From Caballeronia sordidicola (GTDB lineage: Bacteria > Pseudomonadota > Gammaproteobacteria > Burkholderiales > Burkholderiaceae): DNA of 64,000 bases. The stretch spans positions 28,937-92,936 of the forward strand of contig NZ_JNFG01000030.1 in NCBI RefSeq assembly GCF_000729995.1. The letters are read 5' to 3'. Position numbers and translations under genes: made by a program. How positions within the stretch are numbered: position 1 is the stretch's first letter; the number at the start of each line of letters is the position of its first letter. Shown piece after piece: positions 22,112 to 31,126 of this stretch. The notes under the pieces are model-generated. The model was not told where the DNA came from. It ran no database searches and saw only the letters and a list, made by a program, of their open reading frames with translations.

Positions 22112-23176
22112 TTGGATTTTCTACAACGGGAAGTCTTGACTGCAGCGTTGCAGGAGCAGAGCGTCGCAATGGCCGTCGCAATGGCCGTGTTCGTCACGGG
22201 CAAAAACGTGGCGTCCCCTTGGGGTATTGCGACCGGGATGGCGGATGCGTCCACTGGCAGGCCACTGACCATCGATACCCCGCTGCGGGTCGCCAGCAAT
22301 ACCAAGACCTTTGTAGCCGCGACGGTGCTGCGCTTGTGGGAGCAGGGAGCGATCGTCCTCGATGCGCCCATTGCGCCGCTGCTCACGCCAGCGCTTGAGC
22401 GCTTGCTGACGTCCCGCGGATACCTCACCGACAAGATCACGGTCCGCCATCTCCTGAGCCATAGCGCTGGCGTATTCGATCACGCCGACGATCCGCGTTA
22501 TTTCAAGGCGGTGCTCGCTAACCCGACGCATCACTGGACCCGCGAGGAGCAAGTTGGCCTTTCCTGCCTCTACGACGGGCCGACCAACGAGCCTGGCCGA
22601 GAGTACATCTACTCCGATACCGGATACGTTCTGCTGGGCGACGTCGTCGAGCGCGTGACGCAGGCGCCGCTGGCGCAGAGCGTCAGGCATCAGTTGCGTT
22701 TCGACGAACGTGGGCTCTCATCGACATGGTGGGAGATGGTCGAGTCTCAACCCGCGGGGACGCAGGCACGCGCGCGCCAATTCCTCGACGATGCGGCCGT
22801 AACCGATGTCACCGATGTCAGCGCGACACTCGATCTTTATGGCGGCGGAGGGCTGGTCATGTCGGTCCGCGATCTTGCTACGTTCCAGCAAGACCTCTTC
22901 GAGCACCGCGTATTCGACAATCCCGCCACGCTCGCCGAGATGCTGCGCCAAGGTGACCATGAGGGCGCTGAAGAATATCGGCTGGGTATGTCGGCGAAGC
23001 GCATCGGTGGACGGGAGTGTTTCTCGCACACGGGGTACTGGGGAACCGCGGTTTATTACTCACCGGATGCAGGAGTATCGATTGCAGGCTTTACCACCCA
23101 CCGTGCCGGGCGGCCCGCGCTGGTCGCGCTTTTGGAGGGCGCGATGGGGGCGGCTGGGGAAGGGGCCGACGGCTAA
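22112..23176 (+). CDS. beta-lactamase-fold serine hydrolase (class C / D,D-peptidase family)
   Basis: 354 residues from a TTG at 22112 with GGGAG six bases before it. Active-site motifs of the family: S62-x-x-K65 (SNTK), Y167-S-D169 in place of the usual YxN, and HTG near residue 307. No signal peptide is visible, so it is probably cytoplasmic, unlike true AmpC beta-lactamases. Likely an esterase or peptidase on an unknown substrate. It stands between small unknown genes and a LysR gene on the other strand. Confidence 0.8.
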   Translation: MDFLQREVLTAALQEQSVAMAVAMAVFVTGKNVASPWGIATGMADASTGRPLTIDTPLRVASNTKTFVAATVLRLWEQGAIVLDAPIAPLLTPALERLLTSRGYLTDKITVRHLLSHSAGVFDHADDPRYFKAVLANPTHHWTREEQVGLSCLYDGPTNEPGREYIYSDTGYVLLGDVVERVTQAPLAQSVRHQLRFDERGLSSTWWEMVESQPAGTQARARQFLDDAAVTDVTDVSATLDLYGGGGLVMSVRDLATFQQDLFEHRVFDNPATLAEMLRQGDHEGAEEYRLGMSAKRIGGRECFSHTGYWGTAVYYSPDAGVSIAGFTTHRAGRPALVALLEGAMGAAGEGADG

Positions 23177-23368
23177 GTTTAGAAGGGCGGGACAACATGC
23201 CGATGAGCATCGATGCGTTGAGTCCTGCTCACGGCGGTGTCGCGACCTTCGGCGCAGACGCTGCGTCTCGGGCGCCTCACGTGACCCCGCCGCGTGCGTC
23301 GTTCGGCGGCCGATGCGCGTGGCCGCTGCCAGTGAACTCGCGGCTTCTGCGTCCTTGGCGAAGGACAA

Positions 23369-24271
23369 TCAGGTGCTGATCGGCGCAGCGATTTCACGAA
23401 GACTTGCCGTCAACGTCTCAATGATGACTTCCCGTAACCGCGCTGCGGCCGGCTGCAATGATCGTCCACCGTCATGCAGCGAGACGCTCAATGTAGGGGG
23501 CACGACCTCCGGCAATCCCATCGCCTCTCCAACTGTCCTTAAACAACTCGGCAAGCCGACTGTCGTGCGCAGCGTCACGCCCAGTCCAGCTTCTACAGCA
23601 GCCCATAGCCCGTGAAGGCTTGGACTCGTGAATGCGATACGCCAAGGTAGGCCGGCCGCGTCCAGCGCGGCAAGCGCCCGTTGACGAAAAAAGCACGGGG
23701 TCTGGTACATCACGAGGGAGAGGGGCTCGCCGCGTGTCCACAGCCTCTCGAAGGACACGGGTCCGATCCAGGCCAACGGCAACACGCCCACCTGCTCGGC
23801 ATCGCCGCGTGTTTCATTGCCAAGCGCAACGACAAGATCCAGTTCGTCCTTATCGATACTCTCCAGCAGGCGCCGGTTCCGATCGACAACCGCCTCGATC
23901 CGGACCGCCGGATGCGCGCGTTTGAAGCGGCCAAGAACCTCTGGCAACCAGGTCTCCGCGAAATCGGCGGGAAGACCCACACGCACGACTCCATCGATGG
24001 CGAACCCGCGAACTGCTGACACCGCTTCGTCGTTGAGATCCAGAATTCGACGGGCATAGGCAAGCACCAATTCACCCGCCGTAGTGAGCGCGAGACCACG
24101 GCCTTGCTTCTGGAAAAGCGGCTCGCCAACCTGCGCTTCAATCTTGCGAATCTGCTGGCTGATGGCCGACTGCGAGCGGCCGAGCCGATCCGCCGCCCGA
24201 TTGAAGCTGCCCAATTCGTGAGCGGTCACCAACGTGCGAAGCACGTCCATATCAAGATTTACGCGACCCAT
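23369..24271 (-). CDS. LysR-family transcriptional regulator
   Basis: 300 residues. N-terminal winged HTH (MDVLRTLVTAHELGSFNRAADRLGRSQSAISQQIRKIE), then the two-lobed effector domain from about residue 90. Divergent from the MFS gene at 24373 with 101 bases between, the standard layout for a LysR protein controlling its neighbour. A perfect inverted repeat at 24295-24320 is the candidate binding site. Effector unknown. Confidence 0.93.
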   Translation of the reverse strand: MGRVNLDMDVLRTLVTAHELGSFNRAADRLGRSQSAISQQIRKIEAQVGEPLFQKQGRGLALTTAGELVLAYARRILDLNDEAVSAVRGFAIDGVVRVGLPADFAETWLPEVLGRFKRAHPAVRIEAVVDRNRRLLESIDKDELDLVVALGNETRGDAEQVGVLPLAWIGPVSFERLWTRGEPLSLVMYQTPCFFRQRALAALDAAGLPWRIAFTSPSLHGLWAAVEAGLGVTLRTTVGLPSCLRTVGEAMGLPEVVPPTLSVSLHDGGRSLQPAAARLREVIIETLTASLREIAAPIST

Positions 24272-24294
24272 AGTTCAGTTTTGCGAAAGTATCG

Positions 24295-24320
24295 AATAAG
24301 AATTATCGAATTTTCTTATT
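24295..24320. promoter_or_regulatory. inverted repeat in the LysR/MFS divergent promoter
   Basis: AATAAGAA, ten bases, TTCTTATT: perfect 8-bp arms in an AT-rich patch that contrasts with the GC-rich surroundings. TATCGAAT also occurs twice here (24290-24297 and 24305-24312). Size and position fit a LysR operator, which is inference. Confidence 0.5.
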
Positions 24321-24372
24321 ATTCTAGAGCGCTTAGTGTCTGCACATCGAGATTTCTGCAGGGACGGCCCGC

Positions 24373-25662
24373 GTGACACCACAAACCGTACGCCTCTATG
24401 GCGTGTCAATCGCCACTGCCAAAATCGGCACGGGCTTCTTCTTCCTGATTAACACCTGGCTTGTCATCGGCATCACGGGCCGGCCGTCGAGTGCCGCGAT
24501 CTCGCTTGTGATGACGGTCCTTCCGGGCTTGTTGCTGTCCCCCATCATCGGTCTGGCATTGGACCGGTGCCAGCCGGCGCGGCTAGCATGTCAGGCTGAC
24601 CTTCTTCGCTGGATCGTATTGGTAGGCTACGGCCTGCTGTATGCCACAGGCTGGGCGACGGCTCCGGCCGCTTACGCGGTCAGCTTTCTTATCGCGCTAG
24701 GAAATGAAATCCAGGTCCTGTCGTGGCGGACCGCGGTCGCTCGCGAGGCCTCGCCCGAACAATTGTTCCGTCTGAACGCGTTGACCGTTGTCACGGGACA
24801 GACGGGGCAGATACTGGGGGCTGCCGCGTCCGGTATCGTGCTTGCGGCCATCGGTGCGGCCGCCACGGTCTGCGTCGCCAGCACGACGTATCTGCTCGCC
24901 GCGCTCTGCGGGTTTGTCGTTGCGCGGCGAATGCGGGTGGTGGAGTTCGGCCCGCGCGCGGCCGTGAGCGGTGCCAAAAAACATTTGAGCGATTTGCGTG
25001 CGGGCATGCGCCATATAAGCGAGCGCCCGGAGATCGCATTTTTCTACGGGCTCATGCTCGCAAACATGACGATGATCTTCGGCATCAACGCCATGCTGGC
25101 GCCGTTTGTGCGCGAAGAGCTTCGTCTTGGCGCCGACGCTTTCGGCAAGATCGATGCGGGCTATGCGCTGGGCGCGATCATCAGCGGCCTGTTTGTTGTT
25201 CGGCTTGCGGACCGATTCGGTCGGCGCACCATCCTTGTCCTGGGCTTTCTCGTCGCCGCGTCCAGTCTGTTCGCCTTTGCGCAATGCGGGGGATTTCTCG
25301 CTGCGTTCGTGGCTTATGTCGGACTGGGCGTGAGTTTCCAGAGCAGCGTCATCGCGCTCAGCGCGGCGCAGCGCGCCACCGATCCGCACTATCAGGGGCG
25401 TGTGACCGCGAGCTTCAACGCGCTCAACGGCGCTGCCGGCCTGCTGATTTATGGCGTTGTTGCAATCAGTGCCGGACATCATCTGTATCGCCAGCTTTAC
25501 GTCTGCCAGGCAGCGACGATGCTGATCCTCATTCCGATCGTTGTCATTGCGAGCCGGCGATATCGGATTAACCGGTTCCTCGCACGGGAGGAACCGGCGC
25601 CTTCACAAGATTGCCGACCGACTCAGGCGCCGGCCTGCGAGCGCGCGATCAGCAGCACCTGA
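24373..25662 (+). CDS. MFS transporter, drug/metabolite exporter-like (DHA3/enterobactin-exporter type)
   Basis: 429 residues from a GTG, with twelve hydrophobic segments. Helix 2-3 loop has GLALDRCQPARL and the second half has VVRLADRFGRRTIL, the MFS loop motif. Similarity in arrangement to MFS_3-type exporters (start of helix 1 GTGFFFLINTWLVIG; loop LRWIVLVGYGLLYATG). Direction of transport and substrate are unknown. Divergent LysR gene is the likely regulator. Confidence 0.85.
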   Translation: MTPQTVRLYGVSIATAKIGTGFFFLINTWLVIGITGRPSSAAISLVMTVLPGLLLSPIIGLALDRCQPARLACQADLLRWIVLVGYGLLYATGWATAPAAYAVSFLIALGNEIQVLSWRTAVAREASPEQLFRLNALTVVTGQTGQILGAAASGIVLAAIGAAATVCVASTTYLLAALCGFVVARRMRVVEFGPRAAVSGAKKHLSDLRAGMRHISERPEIAFFYGLMLANMTMIFGINAMLAPFVREELRLGADAFGKIDAGYALGAIISGLFVVRLADRFGRRTILVLGFLVAASSLFAFAQCGGFLAAFVAYVGLGVSFQSSVIALSAAQRATDPHYQGRVTASFNALNGAAGLLIYGVVAISAGHHLYRQLYVCQAATMLILIPIVVIASRRYRINRFLAREEPAPSQDCRPTQAPACERAISST

Positions 25663-25698
25663 TCAATTTAATTCGTAGTTCGAACCAGGCTATAAAAA

Positions 25699-26220
25699 AT
25701 GAAATCAAACACCACGCTAAGAGCCGCCTTGATCGGCGCATTGTGCTTGACTGGCGCGTTATTGGCCGCGCCTGCGAAACCGGCCGACCAAGCTACCGGC
25801 GACAGCATGCTGGCGGGGACTTGGTCTCTTGTGGCGGCCGACGTCATCCGACCCGATGGCTCGCGAGCCCGGGACTACGGCGCCGCTCCAACCGGATCGC
25901 TGATGATCGATAGTCAAGGCCGCTACTCGCTGCAGATATTCAAGGCGGAGCGGCCGCGCTTTGCATCCGGCAACAAGCCCACCGGCACACCGGCCGAATT
26001 CGAAGCGGCAGTGCTCGGCTCCAGCACGCATTTCGGTACGGTCAGTGTCGATCAGGCTGAAAAGACGATTACGTTTTCTGTGCAGGGGGCTTCGTTTCCC
26101 AACTGGGAAGGAGAGCGCCAGACACGACGTTACGAATTGAAGGGGGATGAACTCAGCTATCGCGTGGCTGCCCGGCCGGACGGTAACGTCCCGATCTCGG
26201 TCTGGAAGCGGATGCGCTAG
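25699..26220 (+). CDS. secreted lipocalin-like domain protein
   Basis: 173 residues. Signal peptide (KSNTTLRAALIGALCLTGALLAAPA, cleavage near residue 25-30). The rest matches the lipocalin-like PF13924 pattern: LAGTWSLVAADVIRPDGSR, TGSLMIDSQGRYSLQI, then HFGTVSVDQAEKTITF and NWEGERQTRRYEL. Proteins of this group have no settled function; they may bind small molecules in the periplasm. Only 36 bases after the MFS stop, so probably the second gene of that operon. Confidence 0.8.
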   Translation: MKSNTTLRAALIGALCLTGALLAAPAKPADQATGDSMLAGTWSLVAADVIRPDGSRARDYGAAPTGSLMIDSQGRYSLQIFKAERPRFASGNKPTGTPAEFEAAVLGSSTHFGTVSVDQAEKTITFSVQGASFPNWEGERQTRRYELKGDELSYRVAARPDGNVPISVWKRMR

Positions 26221-26421
26221 AGGTTGTTTCGATCGAGAGGGGAGACTTGGGCCGGCTTGTCGAACATCGGGTTGATTATCGGATGAACGCCGCCGCGCGT
26301 CGTCGTAGCGGCAACGACGGCAGTGTCGTTTCGCCACCCCAGGGCAGGGGAGCGAGACGGCAGTTTCAGCAATGGCGTGCGAGCTCCGCCATCAGTTCCG
26401 TCGTTGCCGGAGCAGATTAGC

Positions 26422-26448
26422 GCGCTTCGCACATCATGTGCGAAGCGC
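26422..26448 (-). terminator. hairpin downstream of malic enzyme
   Basis: GCGCTTCGCACAT and its exact complement ATGTGCGAAGCGC flank one base, giving a very stable stem of 11-13 bp that starts 22 bases after the malic enzyme stop on the minus strand. No T-run, so termination efficiency is uncertain. Confidence 0.65.
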
Positions 26449-26469
26449 AACCGCATAGTGTGATCCGCA

Positions 26470-28176
26470 TCAGCCTGCCGAGGTGCGCTTGATATAGCGG
26501 CGATACTGCGGCTCCCACATATAGTCCGCGATGCGCGCATCGATAGCCGACTCGTCGCGAATCGTGGCAACGCCATCCAGTTGCGCCTGTCGGGCGACCA
26601 CCTTCGCGACGGCAATTGCCACATCGCGTAACTGGCTAACTCGCGGCAAGAGCCTTCCTTTCGGGTCGGTTACTGTCGGCGACATGGCAGCGACCGCTTT
26701 GCCCGCCACCATGAACATGGCATCTGTTACACGGTTTGCCCCCACGGCCAGGATACCGAGGCCCATGCCTGGGAAGATGTATGAGTTGTTAGTCTGGTTG
26801 TTGGCTATTTCCACACCGTTCCAGACAACGGGTTTGAACGGGCTGCCTGTACCAACCAGCGCGCGGCCGTCCGTCCAGGTGACGAGTTGCTCAAGCGTAG
26901 CCTCGCTGCGCGATGTCGGGTTCGAGAGCGGGAAAATGACCGGCTTCTCGACATGCTGCGCCATCAAACGGATTGCTTGTTCCGTGAACGCGCCAAATTG
27001 ACCCGACACGCCGATCAGCACCGTCGGGTGCGCATTCGCAACCACATCGAACAGCCCGATCTTGCCTGGCGACTGCGTCTTCCAGTTGGCAACGGCGGCC
27101 TGGCTCTGCACGAACGGTCTCTGCCAGGGAGTGATCCCTGGCATCCCGTCAACCAGAAGCCCGTCGCGATCAATCGCATAGAAGCGGCTTCGCGCCTCTG
27201 CTTCGCTGGCGCCGGCTTCGATCATGGCCCGGAGCACGAGCGAGACGATGCCACAGCCAGCAGAACCGGCGCCCAGCAGGGCGACGCGCTGCTCGGTCAG
27301 CGGTATTCCCGTGACATTGATGGCAGCGAGTAGGGTCGCCAGCGCGACCGAAGCGGTACTTTGAATATCGTCATTGAACGTGCAGAGCCGGTCGCGATAG
27401 CGTTCGAGCAACTGCCCGGCATGGCCTCCGGCAAAGTCTTCCCACTGGAGGAGCACGTCCGGCCAACGCTCCACCACGGCGGTGACAAACTCCTCGACGA
27501 ATTCGTCGTACTCGGCCCCGGTGACGCGCTCGTTGCGCCATCCCACATAAAGCGGGTCGTTAAGACGTTCCTGATTATTGGTGCCGACATCGAGCAATAT
27601 TGGCAGTGTCTCGTCCGGATGAATGCCGGCGCAACCAACATACAGGGCCAGTTTGCCGATCGAGATTCCCATGCCGCCAGCACCTTGATCACCCAGCCCA
27701 AGAATCCTTTCGCCATCGGTCACCACGATGGCGCGAACTCGATCGAAGCTTTTGTCGGCAAAAATTTCGCGGATGCGGTGCTTATTGGCGTAGCTTAGAA
27801 ATAATCCGCGGGGCTTACGCCAGATTTCGCTAAAGCGCTGGCATCCCTCGCCGACGGTCGGCGTATAGACAATCGGCAGCAGCTCTTCCAGGTTGTTGAC
27901 GAGCACCGAATAGAAGAGCGTCTCGTTGGTATCCTGCAAGTCCCGGAGAAATGCGTAGCGTTCGAAGTCGGTTTCGAAGCCGCGTAGTATCTTCATCCTT
28001 CGCGCGGCTTGGTCTTCAAGTGTGCCGATGTGGGGCGGCAGGAGTCCATGCAGGTGGAACAGATCGCGTTCCTCTTCCGTAAAGGCAGTTCCCTTGTTAA
28101 GCCCAGGCTGGTTGATCAGGTCGTAGCTCATCAGTTCCGTCGCAATTGGATTGGCTACATCAACTATTTTTTCCAT
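26470..28176 (-). CDS. maeA: NAD-dependent malic enzyme
   Basis: Oxidatively decarboxylates L-malate to pyruvate and CO2. 568 residues, the length of the MaeA/SfcA class and the eukaryotic enzymes (MaeB types are ~760). Signatures: catalytic Tyr region VYTPTVGEGCQRFSEIWRKPRGLF (about 105), metal/NAD region VVTDGERILGLGDQGAGGMGI, Rossmann LLGAGSAGCG near 290 and the PVIFPLSNPTSRSEAT segment. Start ATG has TAGGAAA upstream. It lies 131 bases after the AEC carrier gene on the same strand, suggesting uptake and use of a C4-dicarboxylate or related acid. Confidence 0.96.
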   Translation of the reverse strand: MEKIVDVANPIATELMSYDLINQPGLNKGTAFTEEERDLFHLHGLLPPHIGTLEDQAARRMKILRGFETDFERYAFLRDLQDTNETLFYSVLVNNLEELLPIVYTPTVGEGCQRFSEIWRKPRGLFLSYANKHRIREIFADKSFDRVRAIVVTDGERILGLGDQGAGGMGISIGKLALYVGCAGIHPDETLPILLDVGTNNQERLNDPLYVGWRNERVTGAEYDEFVEEFVTAVVERWPDVLLQWEDFAGGHAGQLLERYRDRLCTFNDDIQSTASVALATLLAAINVTGIPLTEQRVALLGAGSAGCGIVSLVLRAMIEAGASEAEARSRFYAIDRDGLLVDGMPGITPWQRPFVQSQAAVANWKTQSPGKIGLFDVVANAHPTVLIGVSGQFGAFTEQAIRLMAQHVEKPVIFPLSNPTSRSEATLEQLVTWTDGRALVGTGSPFKPVVWNGVEIANNQTNNSYIFPGMGLGILAVGANRVTDAMFMVAGKAVAAMSPTVTDPKGRLLPRVSQLRDVAIAVAKVVARQAQLDGVATIRDESAIDARIADYMWEPQYRRYIKRTSAG

Positions 28177-28307
28177 GACGATTTCCTATATAAGGTCAGA
28201 GCAGATCGCTTTAAATCCTGGTGCGAGAAATGCCGATACCAAGTGGCTGGATTGTCTATATAGATTTCGCGATATCTTCGTGGCGATCAGCCGGAGCTCA
28301 GCTCCCG

Positions 28308-29255
28308 CTAGACAGAGAACAAACCGATGAGTATTGCTTCTGTCCCGATCCCAAGAATTGTGCTTAACAAAATTGTTGATGTTGCGTCAGCCGTGTAGGT
28401 CTTGTTCTTTAGGGCGAACATGGCGGCTGCAGTCGCGGTCGGAACCGCTCCGGTGATGATGGCCTGGTGGGCGGAATTTCCCGTTACCTTGAAAAGGTAA
28501 ACGCCTAGCAGCATCAAAGCCGGCATAAAGAAATTCTTTATGCCAATGTTGGTAAAGACATTGAGGTTGAGCTGGAATTTCTCTCCGTAGAGCATCAAGC
28601 CAAGGGCGAACAGCGAGACGCCACCCGATGACTTGCCGATCAAATCCACTGATGTAAGTATCGGTGTCGGGAGTGTCACGCGGCAAAAACTCAAGACGAC
28701 ACCGAGGATCGGCAGAAAGACAATGGGATTGGTAGCCGCACCTTGAAGGGCATGGCCCAGGACATGCAAGGTGTCTTTCCAACCGTGCCCTTCGTCCTGC
28801 TTGTCCGAAATACGCGTCAAGACTATGGTCAAGGGCAACATGATGATACTGGTGACCAAATTGCCGACAAGAACCACCAGAAACCCTGCGGGACCGAACA
28901 TGGCGGCCAGGATGGGCGCACCAAAATACGCCATGTCAGGATATCCGCACACCAATGCCTGCATGGTGGCAGTACGCAGGTCATGCTTGAACACAAAGCG
29001 GCCCAGCGCAAGGGCAATCAAATAGCTGCCCATCAATCCAAATGTGAGACATAGCGCCAGTCTTACATCAATAATCTTATCCGCCGGAGTGGTCGCCGCC
29101 GCGTAAAACAGCGCAAATGGCAATGCAAAACGGATAACCAGCGTCGCCAGCACACCGGCATCCTCATGCTTCAGGAGACCGATCCTGGCCGAGAGCCATC
29201 CGAGAATGATGACGAATGCAACCGGCAGGAGTCCGTTAAGGATCGTTTCAATCAC
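28308..29255 (-). CDS. AEC-family (auxin efflux carrier/MdcF-like) transporter
   Basis: 315 residues from a GTG at 29255, with ten hydrophobic segments in two groups of five. The two discontinuous-helix signatures of the family are visible, as in GYPDMAYFGAPILAAMFGPAG and NSAHQAIITGAVPTATAAAMFALKN. Bacterial relatives carry malonate or malate (MdcF, MleP). Its position upstream of maeA favours a malate/dicarboxylate substrate; this is inference from context. Confidence 0.85.
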   Translation of the reverse strand: MIETILNGLLPVAFVIILGWLSARIGLLKHEDAGVLATLVIRFALPFALFYAAATTPADKIIDVRLALCLTFGLMGSYLIALALGRFVFKHDLRTATMQALVCGYPDMAYFGAPILAAMFGPAGFLVVLVGNLVTSIIMLPLTIVLTRISDKQDEGHGWKDTLHVLGHALQGAATNPIVFLPILGVVLSFCRVTLPTPILTSVDLIGKSSGGVSLFALGLMLYGEKFQLNLNVFTNIGIKNFFMPALMLLGVYLFKVTGNSAHQAIITGAVPTATAAAMFALKNKTYTADATSTILLSTILGIGTEAILIGLFSV

Positions 29256-29360
29256 GGGATCGACCTTTTTAGTCTGGAGGCCAGTTCAAAGAACCCTGAG
29301 GGGCGCTTGATTTCTCGGTGAGCGGTTAAGCCTGGACGTCGGGAGAACGGATGCCAAGGA

Positions 29361-29640
29361 ATGGTAACGCCGATCCATGACAATGAATGGTGGACACTGA
29401 TCGGACCTTTACTGCCGCAGCCTGAACCGTGGCGCAAGAAGGATCGAGGCCGCTTTTCCGAATCGGATCGGGCGGCGCTCAGCGGCATCCTGCATGTATT
29501 CAAGTCAGGGCTTCGCTGCAACCACTTCTTAATCAGCCAGGTCTTCGGTCCGTTCGCGACCCGTAGGCGACGTGACTTCGCGACTGGCACTAAGCCCGCG
29601 CATGCGGACCGGCTGCACGAACAGCTACCCATGAGCGATA
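29361..29640 (+). pseudogene. relic of an IS5-family transposase, N-terminal part
   Basis: The frame from 29361 reads DNEWWTLIGPLLPQPEP, then RAALSGILHVFKSGLRCNH, matching the N-terminus of IS5-type transposases (pattern W..I.PLLP ... RAALNGILFVLKSG..W). Beyond this the similarity is ragged, with a weak RDF...DRLHEQL match near 29570-29625 and no DDE catalytic domain. No terminal inverted repeats or target duplication were recognised. A decayed, non-functional copy. Confidence 0.65.
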
Positions 29641-29889
29641 GCAGCGGGGTGACGCCCGCGTCCCATGCGCCACCGGTCCGACAGCCCGGGAATCCGTCGA
29701 GGCAAGCATTTCATCAATTCCCGGTGTGTCGACGGGTTCGGCGCTTAATTTACGTCGTTGTTTCCTGCCGCGGTATTACATATTCATGTGATGCGGAATG
29801 CCAAACCTCTTAAAGACAGGGCATTGTCAAATCTCGCCTGTGGAAACAGGCGACCCCATCACGCCGGGTTCGAACGCGGACAGTGCCTA

Positions 29890-30681
29890 TCACTCCGGCA
29901 ATGTCACGCCGAGGCTTGCCATCAGTCCTCCGTCAACCTTGAACTCCGCTCCTGTGCAAAAACTCGCGCGATCGCTGGCCAGAAAGGCGACGACCTCAGC
30001 GACTTCTTCCGGGCGCCCGATTCGGCCGAGCGGCTGCGCCTTGCCCCATTCCCGAAGGATTTCTTCCTCTCGCCCCGGCGCGGTTTCAGCGGCCGCAAAG
30101 CGTGTCATCGGTGCATCGATGCAGCCTGGACAGACGGCATTTGCACGTATGCCCGATGGACCAAAATCCACGGCGAGCGAACGCGTCAGAGCAAGCATCC
30201 CAGCCTTCGAGGTGGCGTAGGCGGCGACCCGGGCCTGGTTGGCAAGCGCCTGTACTGAGGCGATGTTGACGATCGAACCGCGTTGTGCCCTGAGCATATG
30301 CGGCAAAGCGTAATGACAGGCCAGATACGTTCCTCGTAGATTGACACGGATGACGTTGTCCCACTCAGCCGATCCCATGGACGCAACGGTTCCATAAGGT
30401 TGAATCGCCGCGTTATTAATTAGGATATCGATAGAACCGAGAAATGCTGCGGACTTTTCCATCGCGTCGGCAACTTCGTCCTCGATGCCAACATCGGCGA
30501 CGATGGCGGTGACAGTGTGACCTTCGGCACGCAACGTCGCCACTGCCTGCTCCAGCACTTCAGGGTTCTCACCCAGCAATGCTACGGATCCACCGCGCTC
30601 GGCTATCAACCGTGCACATGCCAGCCCAATACCGCGTCCACCGCCGGTCACAACCGCGCCTTTGCCTTTCAGTTCACTCAC
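29890..30681 (-). CDS. SDR-family oxidoreductase
   Basis: 263 residues from a GTG at 30681 preceded by ACGGAGG. Classic short-chain dehydrogenase: cofactor motif TGGGRGIG (about 12-19), NNAA motif, catalytic Ser in VNIASVQ and Tyr-x3-Lys in YATSKAG, then NAVCPGCIDAPMT. Likely oxidises or reduces a sugar or hydroxy acid, but the substrate is not evident. Its start overlaps the stop of the damaged lacI gene upstream by four bases (GTGA), which suggests the two once formed an operon. Confidence 0.9.
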   Translation of the reverse strand: MSELKGKGAVVTGGGRGIGLACARLIAERGGSVALLGENPEVLEQAVATLRAEGHTVTAIVADVGIEDEVADAMEKSAAFLGSIDILINNAAIQPYGTVASMGSAEWDNVIRVNLRGTYLACHYALPHMLRAQRGSIVNIASVQALANQARVAAYATSKAGMLALTRSLAVDFGPSGIRANAVCPGCIDAPMTRFAAAETAPGREEEILREWGKAQPLGRIGRPEEVAEVVAFLASDRASFCTGAEFKVDGGLMASLGVTLPE

Positions 30682-30938
30682 AATGCCTCCGTTTGCCTGC
30701 CTGTAGTAGTTTGACGGATGATCAACTGCGCACCGGCACGCATATGCGGGATGGCAATGATCCGTTTGCCGATCCGGTGCAACAACAGACTCCGAGCCTC
30801 GACGGCGATCTGATGACGTTGATAGTTCAGCTTGCCACAAACGTCGAGAACGCGCTCCTGTAACTCGGCCGCGACGGGAGTATTGCCATTTAGTACTTTG
30901 GACACAGTCTTTCGCGACCCGCTCGCCTCCCGAGCCAC
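30678..30938 (-). pseudogene. LacI-family regulator with most of its sugar-binding domain deleted
   Basis: 86 codons. Residues 1-40 are a LacI HTH (VAREASGSRKTVSKVLNG, then AAELQERVLDVCGKLNYQRH). Residue 46 onward matches the extreme C-terminus of LacI proteins (EARSLLLHRIGK...GAQLIIRQTT). About 230-250 residues between are missing, with the frame preserved. The first residues of helix 1 are also lost: upstream in frame is ATG AAC then a stop, and only a GTG at 30936-30938 is left. It could still make a short DNA-binding peptide but cannot bind inducer. Confidence 0.75.
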
Positions 30939-31126
30939 TTAGTTCATTGTTGGCTTGCTTTGCATACTGCTGTTCGAATGGACCCGACCTGACTACGCGC
31001 CACGATGTGCGGCGTCAATCCTTCGCGGACTGTGAATGCCGCCGGCCCCCGGCACTAAAGACAGCATGCGCCAATGCTCGGTAGACTCTGCTATTTGATT
31101 GCGAACAGTTTGCAGGGGAGCACCGC

